From Albula goreensis (lineage: Eukaryota; Chordata; Actinopteri; Albuliformes; Albulidae), in the NCBI GenBank assembly GCA_022829145.1, contig CM040761.1, forward strand, positions 19,561,245 through 19,625,244: a DNA stretch of 64,000 bases. The letters run 5' to 3'. Position numbers and translations under genes: made by a program. Below are positions 1 through 13,500 of the stretch, piece after piece (within the stretch, counting starts at the first letter, position 1; each line of letters starts with the position of its first letter). The notes under the pieces are model-generated. The model saw nothing but the letters and a program-made list of their open reading frames with translations, did no database searches and had not been told where the DNA came from.

Positions 1-375
1 CTTTAACTACCACCAGTAACCCTATCATTTCCCTTTTACATTAACCATTCCACATCAACAATAGCCATTATGGACTCATATCACTTTACTGTTCCATGTC
101 CTGTTCCACCGGTTAAAGCTGAAATATATTTCTAAAAGTGTATTTCTTCAATATACAGGTGCACTGCTTAATTTGTTTCAAGTAATTAAACACTGCATTT
201 AAATTTAGTTTGGAAGTAATCTGTGTAACTATTATAAACAGACTAACACAAACAAATTGAATAAATACTTGTGTATGTTTAACAGCACAAAAACAAAGGA
301 AAATCTCTGGTAAATATTCATTTTGACATGGAATGAAATACAGAAATAAAGAGGCAGTAATGTTATCTGTCCTAC

Positions 376-1370
376 TGGCATCACGGGGGATGTTGAACTT
401 TTCGATGAGCTCCTCAATCGCAGGGTCTCCCTGGGTTGACGGGTCGGAGTCAGCCATGATGGGTATCTTGGAGATCCCGAACAGAGACAGCATGCCATTG
501 GTGCACATGGCCCGGGAGATGGTGGTGAAGGTGGCCTTGCTGGACATGGAGGATCGCTTGCCTGCAACCATCTGCCAGGGGAGGGAGGGGATGGCAATAG
601 AGAGAGGTAGCAATGAGGAAGGCTGACATAACATCAATGAGGGAAGATACAGAGAACAATGGTGCAGCAGTGGCCTAAAATGAGAGGCTCTCTAGAGCTA
701 AACCTTGGCTTAGTTTCAACCTTGATGAAATCAGTCTGATTTGATTGACTTTCCTCAAAGTATTAAGAACATGCCCTCATGAAAAAAACATTCATTTTGC
801 ACATGAATCAAATGTGGAAAGCCCAAAACACACATGTATGTTTGTAATAACACGTGAATGCCTGTGAGGTACAAGTCACGGCATGCAGCAGTATGTGGTA
901 TTCAAGTGGACATGTGTGGTGTAAATGTGAAACGTGAAATATACAGAAATATATATGAGTCATAGACCTAATCTGCAATCTAATTTGAAAAGAATGTTTT
1001 AATAAAATATTAGTCCGGGCACACTCACATGGCGGAACTCTGAGTTGGCGACAAGGTTGAGGTCTTTGATGGACTCCAGGTACCCCTGCAGCTGGTCGAT
1101 GGCGGGCAGCAGCTTGCCCATCATGTCCGTCAGGAATTTAAGCATCTGCAGCATGGTCCCAACCAGGCTTTGCATGTCATTGGACAGCATCAGCTATAGG
1201 GCGGGACCAAGAGGAGCGAATCAGAACAGGGTTAGAACTGTGGTGGTATGATCAGGCTGTGAAGACCAGGAAAAATTACCTGAGGTAAAGTGATGAACTG
1301 TCATATCCATGCTAGTGGTCAGATGGCTAAATCAAATCTTTGTCATCAATGTTCTTCTACATTTTATATT

Positions 1371-1406
<36 letters not shown>

Positions 1407-4400
1407 CTCACACACACATATCTGTTGTAATGATTACCAAGGCACCACTAGATAATCTATTTTTCTAGCTCTTCGACCAAAAAGTAGCAGTTATTCACAG
1501 TACCCCACTGATAATTGTGAATTTGATTAATTTGATAAGGCAATAATAAACTTGTAAAAATGGCTGTGATTTTTGCTTTGGAGACAGAGGAGGGGCAGCC
1601 TCACCCTGTAGATGATGTTCTCCACATTGATGTAGCGAGCGACCAGCACCAGGAAGTTGTACCACTCATGCGGAGGCAAGGAGCAGAACACCTTGAAGAT
1701 CAGTTCCTCTGTCTGGTTCAGTGCCAGGGTGGACGGGTCATCGCAGTGGCGCATGTCTGCCAGCCAGGCCAGGAGCTGGAGGAGAGAGGCCACAAACCTC
1801 TGAGAGAGAGGACTCAGAAGAGCAAGAGAAGCATGGCCACAGGCCACCAAAAAACAAACCCCTAGGTTTAATGGTGAGTAGAATGAAGACATACCTGAAG
1901 GTTACTGTTGGGCAGAACTATGTCCATTAGGAAGTTCAGAACATCCGCAGGAATCGAGGTCAGATACATTACATCCATCACAAAGGCTGTTTTGTTCCGC
2001 AGAAGATCAGAAACTTTCACCTCACCTAGAGGGACAACAGGAAAAAATCCAGTCACTTAAACTAAAAAGGCATAACAGGCTTGGTTTAGAGTTGTCAGTG
2101 TAGACCAGTATAGTCATGAATATGTTTGCAGATTAGTGATGAAAAAAAAAAAGTTGATAAACATACCAAGTGGTCCAGCACTGATGTTTAGAGACCTCAG
2201 ATTGCTCACGTTGAAGCCCAAATTATTTGACAGAGCAGATGTCCTAAAACACAGCGAAACAAGTCAGGATAAACTGGTGCTTTTAAGACAACCACACACA
2301 TACACACTTAATAAACCATATACTAAAACATACACCGCCTCAAGCAAAGTAAACAGGAAGATGTGGCCAAGACACTAGACACAAAAATGTTGACTGGACA
2401 TGTCTGTATAAAGAGACAGGCAGTGACAACATCCATGTGCAGAAAACAAACAGATGCATTAGCATGGTCTGAGGGGACTTACACACACTGAAACAGTGCT
2501 AAAAAACCTGTACTGTATTGTGAGATTGACACCATTCTATAGGAGGCCACCACATTTTGCACTTCAGCCATACAAAATCAATGGAGTGTTCTGTACCAGT
2601 TGGTGTTGACATTGTATTTGGTGGGATCTCCCACGAAGGTCTCGAACAGCATGTCTGAGAAAGACTGCAGGTTGTCAGCGCCGTCTTTCAGAAGACTGGA
2701 TGACAACATATGGAGGGCTTGGACAGCAGGGATCCCCATTTCACACAGGAAGCCAGGAGTGAGGGACATGGCCACGTACAGATCCTGGGCTACATCCGCG
2801 TTCTCAAGTTCGCACACCTAACACAGAGAGAGAGGATGTGGATCACCGGTAAACCAACAGGCAAGGGGTAACAAAATGGCGCCTAATCAACCCACGCCTC
2901 ACCAACTGAAGGCAGCACATTCTCAGAATAGTTGATTTTCAGGTCACAAGTGTACAGCACTTCGTACTTACTTGGTGAACTGATTTTTAAGGTGAAGGTA
3001 AATAATCTAAATGTGATTTGACTTGGTGAGGGTTGAAATTAGAAAGAACCAGCTGCAGCATCCCAGAGTTCTCCATATGTAATTTGTATGTTTGTTTTCT
3101 TTTGTTACCTGGATCAACAGACGGTCAACAAGCGCGGGGAAGTCGGGGGCCAGCCAGTCAGTTGCAAGGATGTGAGACACAGATTGTCCCATCTGGAGGA
3201 GGAGATGAAGGCCTTCTGCAGAGAGAAGGGAGGGGCCGAATCAAACCTAGTTCACACCCCCCACTCTGCCAAATACCTCATGTTCCATGAGGTATTGTCT
3301 GCTACCTCATTTCTCTCAGTGTTGCTCTACTGTAACTAACTAACTGGCAGAAACTGCTGTAACTTACAATACTTACTTAATAAAACAACACTAAGTCTAC
3401 ACTGATAAGCCCGTCATGTTCAGCAGGACCAAAACACAGTGCAGAAATTGACAACGTATTCTGTTGTCTTTTCCGCCTCATTGAGAGCTGAGTGCCATCA
3501 AGTGAACTGAGAAGGGTCGGAGAGTAAGACAAATAACACCTTTGTACGCACTACGCAAGAAACGGGGGACAACTGTGGCAATTAGTCAGGCATCAATTGA
3601 ATCTGATTGAACAAGTACTCCAATTAAAAAATAAAAGGGTGCGCTCACACATAAAACACAACATAAGAGAAGCTACAATTAAATCATAGACTGCTTAAGT
3701 TTATTGTGCAAAGGTGCAAAAGACTTTCTTAAACAACGCCTCATTAGCAGAATGAGACAATTATGGCTTGTTAGGACAGGCTTACTGGAGGGGAGGGCTT
3801 TATTAGTAAATAGACAGGGGAAATGACACCGGGCTCAGAGCTTAATGACGAGCATTGTCATGCAAGTACAGGTTGCATATTACATTTCAGTCATTGAAGA
3901 CAGTCGAGGGGGTACATGGGAAATAACAGAAAGGGAGGAGAAGTGATTGAATTCCACTTCAGTAATGACATTTAATAAGACACTGAACACTTTTACTTGG
4001 AGACTGGCTATGTGCCTTCTGGCTCCTCATAGGATTTTCACAAAGCTGACATTAAGCCTGGCGTGCATGGTTTCAATTTGAATAATGCAGAAATTTACCC
4101 TGGAAGAAAGGGAAAATGCTTTGTTTGATCCATCAGTATCAGGAAAGGCATGAAAACCGATATTCTCTTAAAGGCAGAGTCTTCTGGGTGCTGCATTGTG
4201 CTTATTGACATGCCAGACAAATTGAAATTATACTCAGATATAGCCAATTAAAATAGATCCCCTATTGTTGAAGAGTAAACTGTAGCTTGCTGCCAAATTA
4301 GATGTAGAAGTCCTGAAGCAGAGTAAAAATGTAGGGGCAAATTGATGTAAAGAGGATGAATGAAGTCAAAAGCAATTTGCATAAGCGAAGTAGTCATCAA

Positions 4401-4597
4401 GGGGAGAAACTTACAGAGGACACTTCATTAAACAGAAAGCGCTAGCAAGGGAGTGACTGGGGAATGGCAGGAAAGATACACAGACAGATTTACCTTGCGA
4501 TCCACCAAACAGGTCTCTGATTAGGTTCTTTATTAAGGGAGCAAAGGGAAGCCCATCAGGAATTCTGTCTCCGATGTCAACCACCACATACGGGAGC
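376..4597 (-). CDS. abca12: abca12 exons 26-33: distal extracellular domain 1, window ends in the intron after exon 33
   Basis: Eight exons encode about residues 2987-3385. Exon 28 (2817-2597) has CELENADVAQ and ends GDPTKYNVNTNW, matching human ABCA12 CEESEFDLQL and GDPSKINLN. Exon 31 (1799-1605) has FCSLPPHEWYNFLVLVAR, close to ABCA13 LCSLPGSKVYSLIVLLSR and recognisable in ABCA12. Exon 33 (571-376) has ATFTTISRAMC (ABCA12 GSFSTISQALC) and EKFNIPRDA (ABCA13 EKFNIPEDSTPFC). It ends with one base of a codon at a GTAGGA donor. The next exon, expected to begin with a TPFC-like motif, is outside the window. Positions 1-375 are intron. Confidence 0.88.
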
Positions 4598-7500
4598 CTA
4601 AAAGACACATCAACAATAATGAACTCCCACCAGGCACTTTTGTGCTCTTAGCCTGTCATGTGGAAAACTGTTGTTGAACATTGTGGAAGATCTCACTGAT
4701 TCATTGTATGTGTGTGTGTATATATATTTGATTTCAACTGTAGTGAAAAACTGACGTCAACTCACTTTTCCACCCAGTTTGTTGCATTCATGCTCAGCAG
4801 GTGGTCAATGTTCATCTTGACAGCCCCCATCACTAATTGGGCCATCTGGGCCTCTGTGCTGTTGACGGCCAGGGCCAGCATACTGTGGATATTGTGCAGG
4901 ACAAGCTGGGTGACACTGGCAGCCTGGTCCAGCGGCCCAGTGTCAGAGGAGAGGATGGTCAGGACCTTCTGAAGGGTCTGCTCGAGGTCGGCAACAATGT
5001 TGCCAGTGGCGTGGAATGCTGGGAATGGTACAACAGCTATCAGGGACTGAACAGAGGCAGCGATTATGGAGCTGGCACTACCCACATCTGCACCACTGTG
5101 GTTGAGGGCAATCGCCATGGTTTCAAGGGTAAGAAGTGAGGCATTGAGGTAATGCCTGGCTTGAGGTGGTAGTGCAGGGCTCAGAAGGATGACTGCTTGG
5201 CGAAGAGGTCGGAACACGTGGGGCAGACTTATTGCAGAAGGGTCCATGGCTAAGCGTGTCCACAGGCTATCAGATACCAGATCAGAAACTGCAAACAGGA
5301 TGTGGACCGGGCCACCTTCAGAGATGCTTGCAGATTCTGCAGACCCAGTGGCATTGAGCATGGTCAGGAGAGAGACAGTGACCTGTTTGGAGACGTTGAA
5401 GAAAACGTGAGGGATTTCAGCGGTGCTGGAGACCCCAGAGAGTGCATGGAGGATGGCAGGTTGAAGATGGAGAGCATACATTTTCTGTTCCTCTGGAAGC
5501 ATGCCGACAAGGCGGTGGACCACCTGTGTCACTGCCTGCTCTCTTTCTTGCATGCTCCCAAAGGTGTGGTTGGACATGGAGAGGTTCCAAAGTGCATGGG
5601 TAGCTAGCACACTGTTGAGAATCAGGGGGTGGGAGACATCCTGAACAGACTGACCTGTTGGAAGGCTTGTCTGTCCAGCCATAGCTAGGATGTAGTTTGT
5701 TGAGTGAGAGATCATGGTAGTGGACAGCAGCAACTTCTCCATGTTAGTGGGGTAGTACAGGAGCATTGCAAAGCCTTTCATCATCTCAGCAGAGGAGTTG
5801 AAGAACATCATATCCTCTGTGGACAGGAAGGTGGAAAAGGCAGCAACAGTTTGATCCAGTGCAATCAAGTAAGGGGCCAAGCTTGACTCTGACATATATA
5901 CAGATGTTATGAGATTCTGGAAAATGGCAGAGATCTGGGAGCCTATATCTTCAGCATTCTCCAGGTTCTGAGTCAGTACACTATTGACTGCTGTAAAGAA
6001 CTGGATGGTTATGTCAGTGTGGTTACCCTGCAGGCCGCGAACTATTTGAGAGACCACGGGGCTCAGCTCCTTGACCATGTGCTCTACCTTCCGAGCTATG
6101 TCGAGGGAAGGTTCTCGGGACAGCATGACAGCGACGTCAGTAAGGCTACTCATACTCTCCACAAGTTTCTCCATCTTTTCAAGGTCACCTAGATTCCAGT
6201 CTTCCTGAGCCATCCACGTGAACAACTCAAAGTACTTCTCCCATTGTCCAGACATGGTGATGTAGGAGAGAAGATGGAGGATGGCGTCAATGGTTTCATC
6301 CTGGCTGGGGACACCAGTCATTTGCAAGGACAAACCTTTCATGACAATGGCAAGGTCTGGGTTGGCGAAAAAGACATGAATAGTTTCCATGACGTCTGCA
6401 GTTGTGGGCGGGACAGACAAGGCCTTGAATAGAGCCTGGTAGTCTATATCTAGGAGGTCCAGGAAGTCCTCAATAGGTTCTCTCTGGGCTGCACGTCGGA
6501 CCCTGGGGTGGGGCTGAGGCATGAGGTCATTAAGGGTCATCCCTCCAGCAACCTGCTCCTGAAGCTCAGCAAGGTAGGCATCAAAGGGGGCAAAGATGTC
6601 ACTTGTTCTGGTAATCTGCCTCAACATTTTAAGGATGTTTCCTGCAAGATCAACAAAGATGTCCGAGTAGGAGGGCAGGGGAATATCCAGCTGCATCAGT
6701 GTAGCCAGGGTGGCCCTGACTACGTCGTAGAGTTCAACCATAGCTTCTGAGAGAAAATCCATTCCATAGGATTCTGTGGAGCTCCACCACTCATTCAGCT
6801 CAAACACCTTCTCCAAAACCAGCCCTGTGCCTTCTGCACCCAGCACCTGCTCCATGATGTGGTAAGCCATTGGCCAGTCTCCCAGTAACTTGAGCCGGAT
6901 GACCTGCCTAATGGTGTCCTTAATGACTTTGTCGATGAAATGTCCATCGGTGCTAAAGAAGACTTCCCCACTTGTAATTTGCTGGATGGAGTCACCAGTA
7001 AAGTTCAACCCAGTCAAAAAGATCTGGAGGACCTGCCCAAGAAAGTTAGGGGTGACTGAGGAATTCTGCTGGAGGGAGTTCTCCACAGTGTAATTAAATG
7101 TCAGCAACAGTGCCTGTAGGTATGGCTGTGCCCAGGGTATGTCAGCAATGGCCTCACTGATCATGGAGGGATCCAAACCACTAGTGAGGAGGACAGAAAA
7201 CGGAACACGCTTTAGAATCTATGGGTTATATCTACGGGAGATATTGATACACTATTTAGTTGAAGTTAATCACCTATTCCATTCAAAACATGTCTTGCTA
7301 CCCTGAAATGTAAGTTTATTTTTCATTAAGCAGCTACTGTGATTGCTATTACCATACTAACTACACTTATCATAATCCCCAAGCATTAACGGAAATCAAT
7401 TTAACACGTAAGATACAGTAAATTGATCACTGGTTAACGATAACACTTTTACTAGCACAAGTCTTGAGTAAACTGAATCAACGGCATGTTAATAAAAATG

Positions 7501-10500
7501 TAATTATTCCCCTCGGGTGTCTACATTAGCATATTCCTTGAGTACAAATTCAGAACTCATAGATGCAATGGAGGATAGAGCGTAACACTGTCTTGTTCAG
7601 CACTAAGAAATCTTTATCCTCTGTTTTTGCCCCAGTTTTGGATTGTAAACCAGTGTCATTACTGCAGCGTCCTCTGTCAATTCAAGAGAGCACAGACTAG
7701 CATATACATACATATGAAACATACATGCTCTGCAGTGTAGCTTTGCTGTGCAGTCAGCCACCGTACTGAAAGACTTTAAACCATACACCGCTGCCACAGG
7801 CACTGTATCAAGAGCAAGTTACCCAGGATACTCAGTATTGAGAACTACTAGTTCTCAATCTAAGGTTGCCCATTTCCACGCTTGCCTCAATGTTTTAAAT
7901 GCTTTGGGGTCTCTGCTTAACATCGCAGTCGACGTTTAAGCGTACAATGCAATGGTATGGCATATATAATAAAAAAACACACCCGCTAAAAGCACACCCC
8001 CAACCCATTGACAAGAATCAGAGTCCAGCAACATCAAAGAATGTTGCTTCAGTCACCTCTCAAACACCGCCAGAATGATTAAATTTTCCAAGTATTCCAT
8101 TTCAGCCTCGTATCCTGGATTGAGAGCCTGGAACTGGGCAAGGTAACTGATGATGTCATTGGTCAGGGCATCATAGATTTGGGAGTGGTGCAGGATGGTG
8201 TAGTACAAGGACTGCAGCTCCACCACAATCATCTCCGCGGTGATGTTCACATGCTGCATCTCCATCCCAGCCCCCTGGACAAAACACAGTCAGAATACAT
8301 GTAATATTCACTAACAGGGAGTCACCAAAAGCAACAAGACTGGTACTGAAAGATTCTTTCTGCTGATGACACTAATATATGTATAGACTGACATCTAGTG
8401 GTAATCATATGTAAATACATATATACAATGAAAAAAATGGTAGTTATTCAATTTCATAGATACTCTTTCAATTGTGGTTACTTACTTTTGCAGTTAATGA
8501 CTGAGTACAAGTGAACCCAAGAGTAGAAAACAGATATATAACCCACATTAAATAATATCTACACATGATCATAACAGTAGTATATAGTAATAGAAATCTC
8601 TCCAGGATGGGGACTCACATTTATGTTGTGCTGTGCAAACCCTCCAATGGAGACCGTGTAATTGTTTATGGCCTGGAGCAGGCTGGCGTTGCACCACATG
8701 CCCAGGCTGGCCTCACTGATCATGTCTGCCTGTGCAACCGCTTCCCAGGCGTTCAGCACGTCTTCACACTCAAAGGCCTGACCACTCTCTGCAGCCTTCA
8801 GTCAAAGCAACAACAGAACGAAGAGAGACAGTTACTCTGTCCTGAACAACCCAGTTAAATGCTGAGGAGAAAAGAAGCTGAGTGACATCGATAGGGGTGA
8901 CAAAGACACAGGGGACCCAGAACAATTACCCTCACGCCTTTTACTGTTGTCTGACAAAGAAGGAAATGTCACACAGATATCCTTGAAGTACATTCAAATC
9001 ACACCCACTCAAGAGTATAACATTTTATTTTTCTTTTTTAATGTATTGCTTTTTAAGAATAGGATGTACTGTATATTGCATATGTACACTTCATTCATAA
9101 CCTGAATATACACACACACATACAAAAAGTACATGTACAAGCACACACATACAGTACACACATACACACCCCTATGCATGGGTTTCAGTTTCCTTTATAC
9201 CATCAGTGATCTTGAACCTGTTTTTCGGGATAATCAAGTTAAACATCTTGAGAATGAATCCCAGTCTGCTGCGCTCTCCCTGTGATTTTCTTCTGTATTT
9301 TACAGCCTTAGCTGTGTTAACTTCACACTACATATGTTATATTTTATATATATTTATAGCACAAAAGATGTTCATTCAGGCTGCGTAGTATAATTATGAG
9401 TAAAATAAAAGGATTGGAGAGTAGTTCAGTTAGATGACATCTTATAAAACCTTTTAGTGCTAAGTGCCTAAAGGCAGAGCAACTACCCTGGACATAATTA
9501 TAATGAAATCCATCTCTGACAGGTGAGATTAATTTGAACTGAGGTGCTTGGTGTTGATAGTCATGCAAAATAATCATAAATAAGCTAAGGATAAATACCA
9601 AGGTCCATTACACAAAGGTACATACACAGCATATTTTATCAACAACAAGTGTGGTTCAGAGACAGAAAATGATAAAAGATATGAGATGGATACATTTACA
9701 AAAAATCTCTACTGTAGTCTTCTTCCAAAGCCCTTCTGAATCCCAGCCTGATAGACTACCTCATGCTGCCTAGGAAACAGCTTCATGGATGGCATTCACA
9801 GCACCAAACCACCTTAGCAACAGTTAGTATCAGTAACTACGGTACCCATAATCCTTCTGTTCCCATAAAGGCAGGTGATCTATACAGAACTGAATGGTCT
9901 TGTCATAGACATTAAGAACCACAATGGCTTTAGTGGGTGGATATAATCCTAACCTTAACAATAGGATTATGATCATTTTCATTCACATGATCCATTCAGC
10001 ATTTTCATTTCTCAGTAGAGGAAGAAAAGTATCTGTTCTCACTGTGAAAACTGCAGTGTCACTGAGAACTATTCAATAGGATTTCGCCACATACATTGTC
10101 TGCAGAAAGTATGTGTAAGTGTCATTTAGAATGTTCACTTGAGAAAAAGGTATTATTTTTCGTTGTCAGAAACAATGCTGCCTGTAGCTTTGTGGACATC
10201 GAGGAACGATGAAGAGAGAGGAATGCAAGACATACCTGTTGGATGGCATTGATGGTATGGAGCACAGCCTCGGGTACAGTGTAAAAGGCATCAGTGACGT
10301 TCACATTGCTGGTGTTTATGGCGTGGATAACATCTGACATCAAGCTAGATAATGGCTGCTTAAGGTTGTAGATTAACTCTGTGGAAAAAGCGATGCAGGG
10401 TTTCACAAAGCACATAGGCATGAGATGTCCCTGATAGCTCATGCTGGTCCCCTGGCATTAAAGGAACAATGGGGGAATGCTGTGAGTGGAAAGAGCTGCT

Positions 10501-13500
10501 ACGCTAACCTGTCTCTGCCCTTAAGTTCAGAATCAAGCTTCTGATGGCCTCCTGTATGAATGAAAAGGCAGCGGGCATGGTCTCCCAGTCTGGGGTGCCT
10601 TCCATGGCTGACAGCAGTGCTTGCAGCATCCTCTCCAGCCTGCACAGTGTCAGATACATGTCAGAAAACACAAAAAGTTGTTATATTAAAGATGTGCCCC
10701 TTGTGTTATTAACTTCTTTAACTTACATTCTCTTTCTCTTACTCTTCCCTGGAACTCATCCTTCCTCACCAGTTTACTCCATTACTTTACCTCTTCCAGG
10801 TGTCGTTGTCTGCCTGTACAGTCACGACCTGCAGCAGGACAGGGATCAAGTCTTCCAACTCCTGGCTGGACTGCAGGACTGCACCCAAATCCTGTCCCCC
10901 GGGGATGAGATGGGACAGAGACTCCAAAACTTCCTGGACCTGTCATCCCAACACAAGGGAGGAAGGGTTAAAAACAGGAATGTGGCCAGGGACATGACTC
11001 TGTCGTAGATATAGAATCTACACTCAATACAATGTTTTTCAAAAATGGTCAGCTGTCCAATGATTTAACTCCTGTGGTGAGATGACCTGTCCTACATAGA
11101 ATTGTGGTAAGTATGTATGAAAGCATGTAAATATTACTATATTACAATTTTTCTTGGTTGCTAAGACACATTTCTTGAAATTATGCTCAATTTCCCAAAA
11201 CTCTAAACGCAAATGCAAAACTGCTCACTTCTGTGTCTAATGTTGGGGAGTGTGTGTAGTGTTTTGCAAAAAGTGCGGGCCTGAGAATGTGTTTCGAGTT
11301 TTGGAGACTTTAGCTGAGGTTTTGCTCTCTGACTGTCAGTCTCAATAATTGTGCCTTGCATGTCATTTTAGTGAGGTAGCAATTGAAAACTAAGATATCA
11401 ATCTGAGGTTGAGCAGGACATAAACCTTTTTGTTTGCTCCTAACCACAACTCCTATTCATTACATTTACATTTACAAACCAGAAAAACAAGCTAGCTACA
11501 CATTTGTATTCATCTTCTTGGAATATGCAAATGAAGTATGGCAGCTGAGGACAGTAGCTTGTCTAGCTCAGGAGCCAATGGATCGCTATGAAGTTCAGTA
11601 TCATTTGTAATGCTTACTTTGTCAGTGACGTCATCAAGGTTTTCAATGTTTACGTCTTGCAAACTTTCCCATAAGGAGCTGTTCCCCTCTGTTCAAAACA
11701 TCAAAGTCAATGGATCTGTTAATTTTTGCACTTTCAAGCAAAAGAAAGAGACATAAATTTTAAAATCAAACCAGGTAATGCCTATCAAGAGATGTCTTTT
11801 CTTTCATTTAGAAAGTGCATAGTGATGCTGGCTGCAATTCACGCAGGGGGCCAGAGCAATGACTACAAATCCAGTCTCACTCCATCAAATTGCACTTATA
11901 TTTAGTGTAATCTACTGCCATAACCATATTGAAAGGTTGACTTGCCTTGGCTGGGACCCAGGAAGAATTCTGCAGCGTTCATAATCAAAGACAGATAGGC
12001 TTCAGCACTTGTGTTGGGAGGCAGGAAAAGTTGCAGTCCTTTCATGATGCTGAAACACACAAATCAACAACATCAAGGGTGCAGTTAACTTAGACAGTAT
12101 ACTTACGCAAACAGACACTGTGAAACCCTTGCATTATGTATTTCTTATGAATGCATCTCTCATAACGGGTCATGTGATCTTAAACTGGTATTAAAATCTC
12201 TCAAATCTTCAATAAAAGACCACATGCACACAAATCACACAGACCCATGGTTGGTAATCCCATTATGTACAGTTTAAGAAACAATAAAAGTTGACATAAG
12301 CAGGAGTGATCATGTATGATGGCCACAATTCTCTTAAGAACGGATGAAAATTAGTTGCCAAACATGCTAAAATTTTCATTCCGAATCAAAATGATATGTC
12401 ACTATTATCAATGTAAATGGGAATTATGTATACAATTGTTATTAAATTGCTGCTTTCTGAAATTTACTGTGAATAAAATGAAATGTGATTACTGCATTTT
12501 TATGTATTTTAGTTGGAGTTCAAATAAAAAATAGTATACATACAGGACATAATACAGCAAAAATAATGTCTAACGTGATTTATCTGAAATTCACTGTTGT
12601 GATGTAAAGCACTGTTCAGACGTGAGGGCCATGGTATTTACTTTAACATCCTGACATTTTTGACTGAAAGGTAAAAAGATTGCCTGTTATTTATCGTGTG
12701 AGTCTGCTTTAAGGAGGTAAACACTTACAGCTGGTTCCACTTATCTGGGCCACCAGGTTCTGAGATGATTTCCAGATAAGCAGTGACAGCCTGTGTCATC
12801 TGCATAAGGACAGGGGCAGCCACAGGGGGGACAATTGCCTGGATCAGGCCCTCACCATGGGAGAGGACCTCCAAAGTGAGCTCGCGGGCCTGCATGTAGC
12901 TCATCTCAGGATTCAGAATTAGCTTCAGAGACCCACGCAGAACACTCAGGGCATGTGTAAGAACTGGGTCCGGCAAAGGCACCACCCCTGTGCTATTGTT
13001 CCCCAGGATCATTCTCACTGCCTCAAAAATGGCACCCAAAAACTCATCACTCTCAACCCCGCCGTCTTGACTGGCCACAAGGAGAGCATGGTTAAGGGCC
13101 AGGGAGACGTTCTGCAAGACAGCGAGGAAGGCCTGCTGTTCCCCTGGAAGCAGAGGCGCCAAGGTGTGAAACAGCTGGCTTATGTCCAGCCCAGGGGCAG
13201 ATAAGTTCAGAGAGCCAGCATCCATCTGGAGGACACTGGTAATGGCGGAGGACAGGTTTGGGTCTTTCAACCAGTTCTGAGTGAGGTTGAGATATGTCAT
13301 CACCTGTGCTTCAATCTCATTCATGAAACTGACATCTGGAGCCATGTGTGACTGGTTCATAGCTTCATGGTAGTCTACCTGTAGCTCAATGTTTTCCTTT
13401 ACCAGCTGTATCTGAGCCTGAATGACAGAGACAACATAGTGACCGATTTTACTCAAATCAGTGCCATTCAAGGGGAGCTGTACTGACTGCATCAGCTCTT

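Noticed and set aside
8619-8788. Shorter exon 23 using the ctgcag acceptor
   Set aside because: It breaks the frame with exon 22. The ctgaag acceptor seven bases upstream follows a pyrimidine tract and keeps phase 0.
10236-10442. Longer version of abca12 exon 22 starting at an ATG at 10442
   Set aside because: Its acceptor gives the wrong phase with exon 21. The acceptor tttttccacag at 10379 joins in frame.
10544-11008. 154-codon plus-strand open frame
   Set aside because: It is antisense to abca12 exons 20 and 21, whose splice sites and phases fit. The frame has no recognisable similarity.
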